Assembly: GCA_911728455.2 (NCBI GenBank)
Contig: OU452236.1
Coordinates: forward strand, 6,132,171-6,196,170
DNA length: 64,000 nt
Origin: Marthasterias glacialis
Lineage: Eukaryota > Echinodermata > Asteroidea > Forcipulatida > Asteriidae
Reading direction: 5' to 3'
The notes beneath the pieces are model-generated. The model saw only the letters and a program-made list of their open reading frames with translations, was not told the origin of the DNA and ran no database searches. Each line of letters begins with the position of its first letter. Position 1 is the first letter of the stretch. This document shows positions 53,513 to 64,000 of the stretch, one piece after another. The position numbers and the translations under genes were made by a program.

Positions 53513-56500
53513 CTGAGGATGAACAAAAATATCGAGCTGGTATTAGCAGTTTTCCTTACAAAGAAGTGGCATCCATTAAAGTGAAAGTACATAAGTGGTA
53601 TATTGCAATACGCCAACTCTTGGAAATGCAAAATGGCAAATCTAGTGATATGTCGGTCATGCTAATTAGTGTAATTACATAACTATTGATTGCTAGGTCC
53701 TGAAACTTGCTGAAAATGTTAACAATAATGAGTATATCAATGATTTGTACAAACGGATTTGCCAAATTCTGTGATTTTTTAACCCGTACGTCGCTTCATG
53801 GTGTGACTGACGTTATATGTCATTGTTTTTTGATGAGTATAACAATTCACAACCTCTAGTTAAAAAAAACCAAAAAATAAACAACAACATACCAACAACC
53901 TGTGGTCACGATTTAGAGAAAACAACTAGAAAGGGTACTAGTTCATATTGGGTTTATTTCAATGGGCCTTATTTATGACTGCAAGAGGGCACCCTTGGGG
54001 TAGATTGGGGGTCAAACCATAAAAATAGTGTGCTTAACCAGATGCAATTAGACTTCTAATAAAGCACTTAATATACAAATTTTTAGGTTTTTCTATTGAC
54101 AAATTTGCAATGTATGTAATCAGTTTAAGAAAATTAATGTTTTGAAATATTTTTGTACTTTCAAAGTGGAATTAGTATTGTGCCCACGAGCTGTCAAAAA
54201 TACGGCTAATTGCGATGATCTAAAATTAACAGCTAGAGTATTTGTCAAGTCTTCAAGTATATTTCCCTGACTTTGACAGTGTTTGAACTTCATTCAGTGA
54301 GCTTTCAGATTGAAACTGATAAATTGCGTTTTGAAATCAATTACAATTCCCGTACTTTGCCTCGATATGAGTTATTCATGTTTAGTTTATATTGCTTTCT
54401 TGAAAAACTAGAGGTTTTGGAATGAATGCCCTTTTCAACAGAAAAAAAATGCACCATCACTTTATGAAATGTGTCATGAAAACTAAAAGATTGAAATGAA
54501 TCTAATGCTAATTATTAATAATAATACTAGCGTACATTTATAATGCGCCATGTCTGTCATAAATGACACTCCTGGTGCCGAATTATCAAATCTGGTGGAG
54601 ATTGTTAGGAATGATTTTATGAGAGGAAGCAACCATAACACAACACCTTGAAAGGAATACAAGGTGAGGTGCTGCATACTGCTACCAGATCATTATACAT
54701 GTATATATACATTATGAGTTTGTTTAAACGCACAGTCTTCCCAAAACCAACGATGTACATGTACCATCAATTTCATGATAAATGTAAATGGTACATGTCA
54801 TGCTAACTAGAGATTCGGAATGAATGCACTCTTCCTCAAACACCAATCATGAAATTGACATCCCATTTATGCTACATGTGGATGTTTTTTTTCTTAGAAA
54901 CGATCAGTTTACGATAGACCTTGTGCAACTTCATCACAGATCACACACATGCGCTCCACATTGCTTTCTTATGTGATGACCTTCAAGAAAAGCACACAAA
55001 GTTCATGTTTACTGTAAATATTTAACAGATTCGAGTGGGACTTTTGTAATCGTTTCCGAAAACTGATAACTATTAGCCACTTAGTGAATTTACACACCAA
55101 GCTTATTTTCATTATGAAAATTTTTGTATTTTGAGTTTAAAAAGAAGATTTTATGTGGTCAAATTTTAATGCAAAACTTATCAACACGTATGTCAGCCTG
55201 ACGCGCAGCAACATTACGCAGTCTTTTTCTTTGCAGTGATTGGCTCAATATCCCATCTTGCGTCGTGCACGGGATAATTGTAACAGTTGTGCGTGACTGA
55301 AATACGCGCTGGTGATCACCAAAATGATTGCAAGCGGTCGGTGACGTCACATGCACAAGGTCTATACAAAGGTATATGGAGTCCCCCCAAAATACAGCAT
55401 TCCCTTTAAATTTGGAGGGAAAGCTGTCGTCATGGTGACGGACTTATCGCAGCTCAGGGACAAGAAAACACGTTCTAATGAATAATCCATGTCGACAGAA
55501 AAACTCAAAATGAAAAATTACAACAAAACAACTTTCCCGCCAAACCTAAAGGCCCATGCATTAAATAAAGGAGGTGAAAATGTCACTCAGATACTGCGTA
55601 ATCAAGGACTGGCTTCGACTGCGAGAATCCCCAAGGGGTTGATCCTATGTACTAGCAAACATGTCTGGAGAGCGGATGGATTATACTTGGTGTGACAGGT
55701 TTCAGTGGCATTTGTTTTTCTTATATGCATGAGCAACGAGAAAAACAAAAATGAAGCCGCCCTTCTGTAAAGCTTAAAAGACGAAAATGCATGTTCACAT
55801 CTTAAAGCTCATTGATTACAAAGTTCGTACCAGTTTAAAGCCCCAGCTCAACATCAGTAAACTGACCTGTACGTGCGTCCGTTCTTTGCACAAATCCAAG
55901 ATATTTGCAATAAAACCGACCCGTGAACATGTCAGATCATTTCGTTATTTCGAGAAAACTATAGGCAGGATTTTCATCTCACTGAGATGAAAACTAATTT
56001 GGGATCACTATTTACAACACACTGCAGGTGTTTTATTGCACGAATAAAATATGAATAGAAAAGGAATTTTTGTCTTTTTAAACCTACAATGCTTGTATTT
56101 GTTTTGTTTAAGTGCTGAACTTTTAGGAGTAGATTTTGTCATGAACAGCTCAGAGGGAAATTACATCATTTGCAGACATGAAAAAAAAAGTACTTCCAAG
56201 TTACTGCAAAATAACTCACAAGACTATCCAGTGAAAACCATTTTGCCAGGTGTTATTTCATTTTAAAGACAAATGCAATTTTGTTTCGTTTTTGAAGCAA
56301 TGGTCGGCCGACCATTGTTTGCAGAAAAAAGTTTTCGTTTAAATAGGGATTCTTCATCTGCATGAAAATAACTGCTCCAGATTTTTGCCACTAGCTCAAA
56401 AACGCTCCCACAGGCTACATTTTCAGGTATATTTACAATTATATCAAATTGAAACAAACATACGGTTCCAAATACCAATGATATAATAATTTCCCTTTAA

Positions 56501-57290
56501 GACTCTCTTCATGACCTTACATATATGCAAATGTGGGTGTTTGGAGAAAAAAAAAATACAAATATAAAACAGCAGGAATTGTTTGGTTGTGGAGGTAATG
56601 GCCAAATGCAAAAATTACTGGACTCTGACCAGTGTGTTTGAGTGGGTATTTTTAGCCCTGACCCTGAGTGCAACTGTGACGCAGTCCACACACAGTGTAA
56701 AGATGAAAGTCCGGTACTCGAAATATCTAGTAGGTCTATTTCTATAATACTTAGAGAGGTTATTTTTATTATCATTATTAATATCATTTCTTTGTCATCA
56801 TACACAACAAAATACAGAACAAGAAACAAATAATACAAGAGCCACTAACTGATGGCAGAAACTAAAAAAGAAGTGAACTAAATCACTGATGCCTTCGGGC
56901 ATTTACATGTTGCTCCCGATAAATTCAAGGAAAAAAAATTTGATTCAATATAAAATAAAATTCATGACAACAACATAGTACCCCCCCCCAAAAAAAGGAT
57001 AAAATTTGAAGTAACATGCATTTAAAATGTCAACAAGAATAAAAAGCAAGAAAATATAACTTAATATCAACAATACAAAATAAATACAAATTAAAAAAAT
57101 GTTAGCTACATATACATGTTTTCTCTTCACGCATAGATGAATGTGTAACGCCCCTTATGTCATGAATATGTATGTGTGTATGTCATCATAAAAGTGTGTG
57201 CAGGCTACACGCATACTATGCAACATTCGCAACATTAAAACAACATAATTTTTCTGGAACGCTTAAAAAAACAATGTAATAAATCTGTAT

Positions 57291-57873
57291 TTAACCAGCA
57301 TGACCAGTAGGCGCTGGATGTCATGTATACACACAAATGTTTCCCCTGCCTGGAAACGGGTAGCCATGTAAAGGCGCCATTTTATAATTTCGGACCCACC
57401 TGGCATTCCACTGAGGAGCGGGCACCGACCACACACATGCCATCTAACGCTTTTTTTCACCAACACAAGGACAAAAAAGGTCTTGAATGTACTGGCGTTT
57501 TCTGGCTATTGGGATTTTGTTTTTGTGTAATCCCCGATTCCAGACCTTTGTCCTTTTGTTCCAAGAAGAGGATTACGAGGCATCGAGAGGCTACCTCCAT
57601 TGCTCATCCATTGTATTTCGGCTGATTGGAGGCAAGTCAGAGTGAACATGACAATCGAGCCATAGTTCCTTGTTTACTACCGTACGTAACGCCCAATGTT
57701 TTGCAATTCACTGTGCATAAATTCCTCGGTCGAGAAACAAAGCGGACAATCCACTAAAGAGAATCTTTCTTCTCTTGGCATCGCAAGTCAGGGTTTCTTT
57801 GTGCCAGTGGGACCCTCAAATTAAAAAAATATTCCGACAACACCTCCAAAAGAATCCCTGCAACTGGTTCAAA
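57291..57873 (+). mobile_element. TTAA-flanked element, family I copy 7
   Basis: TTAACCAGCATGACCAGTAG GCGCTGGATG at the left; CAACTGGTTC at the right, where TTAA has decayed. Body matches copy 6. Confidence 0.8.
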
Positions 57874-58424
57874 AGAATTTTGGAGGGAATGTTTTTATAA
57901 ATTAATTCTTGGTTTCACCTGACCTACCCTGACAAAGGGCATTAACTCGTTGATGTTTGTTCTCTTCTTCACAATGTGGGTAAACAAACAACGTGTTGCT
58001 TGGACCAGAACAGCAACACAAAACGTCCTAGGACTACACACTGTGTACGTTCCCATATGCATTATGCAATAACGTGCAGCTTAACCTCTCAACAGACACA
58101 ATATTCAATATTGGTAGAATATTTATCCAGACAAACACACATACGTACATGTACATGTATAAAAACAAGCCAAATCAAGGTTGCTATTTCAAAACGTGTT
58201 TAACTATTCAAAGAGTTCAGTCAGCCAGCGTTCCACTTGATGTCTTACTCTACACTCCACTGCATAATAGTACCCAAGGCAGTATTATTACATGGCGAAA
58301 AACTGATTGCCAGCAAAATTCGGACCTCACCAGGTTGTTGAAAAACTGCAGATGTCACTTTTGTTGAAACGTAATGTAACGTAACCGATGCAGCGTTGTC
58401 CTTAATGTCATTCTACAACTTTCA

Positions 58425-58480
58425 ATTCAATTCAATTCAATGTCATTTATTTCATCACAGCTTAACCAATAAAAAAGGGA
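58425..58480 (-). mobile_element. LINE 3' terminus with (TTGAA)n tail
   Basis: Minus strand reads GATGAAATAAATGACATTGA ATTGAATTGAATTGAA: AATAAA followed by a pentamer array, as at many LINE 3' ends. Confidence 0.5.
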
Positions 58481-59049
58481 CTTATTTAATATTCAGCTTT
58501 TAAAGATATACGATGCATCATTGGTTTGGAAAGCGAAAGCGTGTATATATAATCTTTCCAAATTCTAGTTTTAAGAAACATAATTGTGTTTTGAAAGAGT
58601 GTTTGAAAAAAACATTCAGTTAGGAAATTTGTACATGTTCAATATCAGGCTTAATTTGATTGTGGCAATTAAAATTATAAGCAAAATTGTTTAGCGGGGG
58701 AGGGGGGGGGCTATCTTGAAATGCCATTTCCTCAACTATGACAGTATTTCAGACGGAACAATAGTTAAAAACCTCTCCATCACACCTTTATTCCCTTAGT
58801 ACAAGTGACTTAAATGGGAATTAATAAGCTACTGTTTACTCAGTGTTTCCCATTGCATCTGGTGTTTAAAAGTTGAATAACAGAAGTGCAAACTGAATGA
58901 CAATGTCAAGAGTAGGCCTGTGAATTATTGAGAACTGGCTCATATCCCACACACCAGTTGGCCAAACAATTCAATGCATAATTTCTCCCACTATTTGTTA
59001 TTACCTGCACATCTACCTCTTATCTGAAATATGATATTCACAAACTGTT

Positions 59050-59625
59050 AAAGGCAAAGTACTGGATTGGAATATTGGTTATCGTAAAAAAATAATTAAA
59101 AAAACTGCTAAATTTTTTTTCAAAAAAGCGTTTCAATGTACAGTATGAAATTTGAAAGCTTCATACCAGTTTCAATCGAGAGAACTATTTACGCAGCAGT
59201 CCTAGAATTACACAAAGGCCACAAACTCAGTTGCCCTGGTCTTGGCCTTGGTGCCCCTTCAAAAGTGTCCCATAAACTTTAAGATTTTCCACTGGAAGTG
59301 CCCTTTGCAAAATGAAAATGGCCTTGCTCTCTCAAAGATGAAATTCCAGGCCTGATGTCTGATGAAATACTGTCAAAGTCAGGAAAATAGTATTTGATGA
59401 CCCCATGTATCACTGTTGCTTATTTTGATTGATGCAATCGAAATAAGCCAAATGTGAATATGCGCAAAATCCCCCAACAAACATGTAATACCTGTACCAT
59501 TGTTTTCATTAATAACATAACAGAATATGATGAATTTTTCACAGGTTGGTTTCCTGGGGTGTGTATTGAAAACTAGAGGGTGGCAATAAATTTAATCTTT
59601 CAAATAAAACAATGTTTCCCTTTAA
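59050..59625. repeat. Possible TTAA-AGGCA element and family U repeat
   Basis: TTAAAGGCAAAGTACTGG at the left resembles the 61,379 element's end. Inside, GTTGCCCTGGTCTTGGCCTT GGTGCCCCTTC to TCAAAGATGAAA matches 36,620-36,755. Confidence 0.5.
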
Positions 59626-60295
59626 AGCTTCAGCTCAACATTGGTCAGAAAAAAAAAATTAAATGTTCACAGATTTACATATACCTTACATGGTATAAAG
59701 ATAATGATGGTAGAAAAATGTCCTTGAAATATTTCTGCCTGAAGTGTTATCATTTTTAAATAACAAACGAAATAAGATCCAAAATTAGTTTTCGTCTCAG
59801 TGCGACGAAAATTCTTCCTGTAGGAATGCGTACAAAAATTTGAATGAATTTTTACCATTTTCTCGCAATATGAAACAACGAAATGAGCTTACATTTTCAC
59901 AGGTTGGTTTTATTAAAAATATCTTGATTTGTGCAAAGAAAGGAAGTATTTACAGTCAGTTTACCAATGTTGAGCTGGGGTTTTAACATGTTCTGTACAG
60001 TTTTTCCCAGTACTTTATTCTTCCTAATCACCGAGACAGATTGAGGTTCTGACCTTTTATGATGAAACTGTGGGGAGAGCTACCTATGCAGAGACCCACC
60101 CAGCCAAGAAACAAACACGCAAGCTTGTGACCCAAGACTACCCCCTAATGCAAATGTCTAGACAACAGTGTAACTTTTGTATAGAGATAAGTTTATGGTC
60201 TGAAACCATCTGAGCTTTACATTTAGTATTTTTATTTCTTCCCGCAGCCACCCCCACCCGCCCCTCCTGAAATAATTTGAATAGACCGGGGTCCA

Positions 60296-60740
60296 ATTTC
60301 AGATAAGATAAGATAAGATAAGATAACACTTTATTGTCCCACCAGGGGAAATTCATGTGACCTTTTGACATACATGCATAAAAACAGTATGTAACATAAA
60401 ATGTATAAACATTAAAAATAAAAAAAAATTAAAAAAAATTACTCATAAAAAAAAGAAAGCGGGAACGAGTAAAATGAGTTAAAACTACGCATTGTACGTG
60501 CGTATGGCTGTCGTAATGAACGAGTTTTTGTAGCGATGAGTTCGAATTTGATGTTGTAAGAGCTGGGTCTGTCTGTTATTCATCACAAATTTGGAATGCA
60601 GTGGATGAGAATGATCAAGTAAAATTTGTTGAACCTTATGGCACACTTGGGTTTTATAGCGTGACTCCACACTTTGTTGACGTGTACCAGTCATTTTTCT
60701 CCACTTGTCTAATTACCCTGCTTAAAAATGCGGCCGATGC
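60296..60740 (-). mobile_element. 5'-truncated LINE: reverse transcriptase C-terminus and 3' end
   Basis: Minus-strand frame at 60,485-60,694 includes DHSHPLHSKFVMNNRQ and RTHRYKNSFITTAI, the characteristic end of the reverse transcriptase ORF of several animal non-LTR retrotransposons. The 3' UTR ends GGGACAATAAAGTG and a (TTATC)n tail at 60,301-60,325. The rest of the ORF is gone. Confidence 0.75.
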
Positions 60741-61378
60741 TGTGAGAAAAAAAGTGAGAACTTCCTAAAACAAAATTACATGTACTTTATAAAAAAAACG
60801 GGAAAAAAAATCACAACCTGTACCAGTAGGGTACCTGGTACCGGCCACCCCAAAAAGACTGTTCGGCTCATATGCCTGAACAACTTTAAAACATGTAAAA
60901 AGTTTGATCATGACCTTTGCCCTTACATAGACATCACAAATGTGAGTTTGTAACGCCAACAAAACATTCGTTGTTGTTAATTTTTTGGTGGGAATATTTT
61001 TTAACACTCAGGATGCATTTATGCCTCAAAGACCAAAGGCTAACTGTTCATAAGCAATCATGAAGATTTGACAGGGTATTAGAATAATAATGTTTGAAAA
61101 AATTAACAAATAACATAAAAAATCTATTATCAAGGAAAATTCTCCTCTGGGAAAACAAGGTCATCACAACAATGGTAATGGTAAGTATTATTTTTTTAAG
61201 CAATTCTGAAAGGTTTATAGTCTCTAAAAAGTTTACAATATGACAAAAACTACTAAATGAAAACCATTTTGGTTTCAGTTTTTAAAACAAATGATAATAA
61301 ATATGTCACCCTTGGGGGTGGGACAGGGAGTTCTGAAGTTGTCCATCTTTCTGCAGAAAACCGTTTTGGTTTCGGTTT

Positions 61379-61774
61379 TTAAAGGCATTGCATACGTTTG
61401 GTAATGACTCTGAAAATTTTGGGCGATAAAAACTTACTTGGTTAGGAGTACAGCAGCTTTGGATAGTATGATGCATTTTGAGAAATGTTTCACTTCGAAG
61501 TACTGCAGTTATGGAAAAATATATCACTTTTTATCCCCCAAAAACTTGAATCTGAGAAGCGTTATGGCCGTAACACTTCTCAGAATGTGTAATCCAATGA
61601 CGGATACTTCTTCTGCGTGAACACAACCGCTCCAGATTTTTTGCAATATCTCAAAAACTCTGCAACCTTTTGAAATGAAATTTACACAGGTTAGTTTTAT
61701 GGTATATATCTACAATTAAATAGCATTATGGCAAACGTACGGTTCCAAAAACCAAAGGTATACTTTGCCTTTAA
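61379..61774. mobile_element. TTAA-flanked element, family T
   Basis: TTAAAGGCATTGCATACGTT TGGT at the left; ACCAAAGGTATACTTTGCCT TTAA at the right; inverted ends match at 16 of 20 positions after TTAA. 396 bp, non-coding. A partial copy lies at 56,263-56,508 (GCTCCAGATTTTTGCC, CATACGGTTCCAAATACC). Confidence 0.82.
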
Positions 61775-62601
61775 TACAAATGAATGAAAAATGAATGAAA
61801 AATTGTTTCTATTCTTGTGGTGATTAACGAACCCAGAAGTTTCAGTCGGTCAAACAACAAGTGCTCTTTCAAGCATGTGAAACAGCCCAAGCAATGAAAT
61901 CTCTTGTTAAATGCTGTTTTCTACCAGGTGTTGTTTTGGAGAATTCCTTCCTCTTTTTATGACATTGAAAAGGAATGTGGGTGGTTATGGCACAAAATTA
62001 AAAACACGTGTTTAAAAAGTTCATACTGGTTCCAATCATCAATGGAACACAATAAAAGAAAACACTCCAAATCTTAATTGCCACTATCCAAATAATCACG
62101 TCACAAAATTCCTCACAAAACATAAACTGTTTTTTTTAATCAGTTTCACTCAAGTGTCACCAGAGTTTGATAAAAATGTTCACTATTTTTAATTTTTACC
62201 CAAACACCAATGTTTACATTGTATGTGCTGTATTGCAGGATTGTGATAGTGCAATGATAGAAAGCATGGAATTTAGCAGAGAGTCACAGTATGTCATGGG
62301 ACAGATATATTTGGCTTTGGGGCCATCCTAGATTGGTCCATATTCTCCCTCGTCATTGTTCATCCCTTGCATCTTCTGACTGCTTTCTGCCTCTCTCTTT
62401 TCACTTCTTCCCACTTGACTGCTTCTTTTACTCCAGTATACTTGTATGTGTGTGTTGTGTTGTCATTTAGCCTTTGTGAAAGACTCTGCTCTGGGGCCGA
62501 AACGTAAGGCCATTAACAATTTTTTTTCTTCATTTTACAAAAGGTCCTTTTGGTTGGTAAGCAGTCCGTAACAGCTAATCTTATTTGTTGAATTTTGTTT
62601 A

Positions 62602-62667
62602 GGTAGAATAACAAGCGATGGCAGCCATTTTGAAAATTTGGCAAAAACTGCTTGTTATCCTACCTAT
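62602..62667. repeat. Short inverted repeat, 16-bp arms
   Basis: AGGTAGAATAACAAGC faces GCTTGTTATCCTACCT with one mismatch and a loop of about 35 bp. Confidence 0.75.
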
Positions 62668-63688
62668 GTTAGTTCAAAGGAAAAATCTGCAATGGCCCTC
62701 TGGATCCCTTGCGCCAACATCACACGAGGCTACTGTTTGCCCCTGCTTGCTTTTTCGGGAGTCAAATTGCACTGTAAAAATTATGGTAAGTGTGTAAACG
62801 CTGCATCGGCTAAGACGCACACTACACTGTGACAACACACAGGGACATTGACTCCCCAAACTGGCACAACCAAGAATGGACCATTCCGGTCTGTCAATCA
62901 AGCTGCGCCTTGACCAATTGGATCACGCCTTTTGGTCATGTGACCTCGGTCAAACTCAGTCACATGTGCAGAGTAAACGTACACAAACTGAGGTGTGTGG
63001 GCGGGGCTTGTTGCCAAAGCCGGAACAGTCTATATTATGATGGATTATGATGTCAGGTGAATTAGGTCAATAGACTGTGCAAGTCTCAAGCAAAATGTGA
63101 AAAACAAGTCTTCTTTCCTGAGAAAACAAGTCGGAAGAGGACTATATATTTTTTTTTACGAAATCAAATCTTTTTTTTCAAATTGATTTAAATACAACAT
63201 TCTTGAAAAATAAAACTACTCATAGCAATTTATTTATCAGCAAACACATTATATAATCATGATGAATTTTTATGAGCAGCACTTTTGGTTGTTTTTATGG
63301 AAATGATACCGTTTACTGTTCACATTAATGAAAAGGCCTATAGGCCTACTTGGCAATTTTCCACTGAAAAACAAAAATGCTAACTTGTATTTCAGAGCAG
63401 TTCTGCTCTGGCGAAGTTCATCATAGCAACATGAAACATGAAACATGAAACACTGTAATTTGAGAAAGCTGGACAAATGTCAACCAGGATACTATTGATG
63501 TTCACATCTGCCATGTCTGCAGTAAATTGGCAAAAGGAAATTGAACGAAACAATCCGGGCCATTATCTTTTTTGGAAATGCTACTTTGTTTCCAGCTTCC
63601 TGCTGCTTGCTTAACATCCTAACTAAACCCTTCTGGGTGGATCTTTAAAATCATTAGTTTTTTTTTTTTTTATAAAATATTTTTTGTA

Positions 63689-64000
63689 GGTGTTCGGGCA
63701 CTGCCCAGAACACATTTTTTTTTTTCTTCTTCTTCTTCTCCTCCGCGATTGTCTGCAAACACAGATACACATCCGAAGCTCAGCTACATGTATGTGTCAT
63801 AGTAGATGATACCACTAACATTTAAAGCCCCAGCTCAACAATGAAATGAAGATAACAAAATAATCCAGGGAGCTATCATATCAGATGTTCTTAACAATTT
63901 TCAGAAAAACCAATTGCATTTTTTAAAATTATGTTTTAACACATTTATCACTTCCTAAAAACGACGACGCCCTCAAATATTCTTTAGACAGCAAACTTAA
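63689..64000 (+). mobile_element. TAGGTGTTCGG element, left end, runs off the window
   Basis: GTAGGTGTTCGGGCACTGCC CAGAACAC, T-run, TTCTTCTTCTTCTTCTCC, then GATTGTCTGCAAACAC. Same order as 18,047-18,155. Confidence 0.7.

Larger units (their letters stand above)
52110..52800 (-). mobile_element. tRNA-Leu SINE with two nested family A elements
   Basis: Body: GGGACCTACGGCTTTACGTC CC, AATTATGGTTAAGTGTCTTG, ACAAGTGCCATGACCAG, AACCTGAACCCACACTCTGA CAACACTGG, ACTTGAGTCCAGTGCGTTAG ACTGCTTGGCCACAACAC. It resumes exactly after each insertion. Confidence 0.85.
53513..64000. other. Upstream 10.5 kb: no exon recognised
   Basis: Scanned for the ABCA N-terminus (QLRLLLWKN, a long TM1, CHFPNKAMPS) on the minus strand and for other genes on both strands; none seen. 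Contents: AT-rich unique DNA, family I copy 7, LINE 3' ends, TTAA-AGGCA elements and a partial TAGGTGTTCGG element at the right edge. TM1-coding exons are short and could have been missed. Confidence 0.55.

Noticed and set aside
62638..62832. Small secreted Cys-containing protein
   Set aside because: No signal peptide or splice support; the region contains an inverted repeat and nearby repeat-like words.

Overview
The window looks like animal nuclear DNA: AT-rich, with short exons in long introns, GT-AG splice sites and dense interspersed repeats. It is dominated by one gene, an ABCA1/ABCA4/ABCA7-type ABC lipid transporter on the minus strand. Transcription runs from about 53.5 kb down to about 3.8 kb. 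I assembled 43 exons whose reading phases all chain without a break, plus a probable terminal exon 44 and two optional microexons. Together they encode about 2,565 residues. The first transmembrane segment and the start of extracellular loop 1 (ECL1) are not seen; they lie upstream of 53.5 kb or beyond the window. The invertebrate type of the gene and the character of the repeats suggest an echinoderm, perhaps a sea star. That is inference, not proof.

Gene layout, 5' to 3' on the minus strand: ECL1 (exons 1-12, with a Ser/Thr/Pro-rich insert in exons 7-8), TM2-TM6 (exons 13-16), NBD1 (exons 18-23), regulatory linker (exons 23-24), TM7 and ECL2 (exons 25-29), TM8-TM12 (exons 30-34), NBD2 (exons 35-41), the post-NBD2 segment (exon 42), and a long charged C-terminal tail (exon 43) that begins with the conserved VFVNFA motif. 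The two nucleotide-binding domains and two membrane halves form a full transporter. In vertebrates such proteins export phospholipid and sterol or flip retinoid-lipid.

The introns and flanks hold little except repeats. There are at least 14 copies of a 190-bp inverted-repeat element with GGGCCCAATTTCATAGAG ends. There are several TTAA-flanked (piggyBac-like) non-autonomous families, a group of three families sharing TGGGAG termini, and tRNA-Leu-derived SINEs carrying nested insertions. There are also LINE 3' ends with pentanucleotide tails and a 1.6-kb inverted-repeat-ended element with an internal 130-bp satellite. Two large minisatellites lie in introns: a 66-bp higher-order unit at 12.9-14.2 kb and a 28-bp unit at 23.9-25.1 kb.

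I found no second protein gene, no rRNA, no intact tRNA and no CRISPR array. The points most worth a second look are listed as findings: a GC-AG intron, the microexons, the exon 7 donor inside a tandem repeat, the dileucine-rich tail with alternative C-termini, and the satellite-carrying element.
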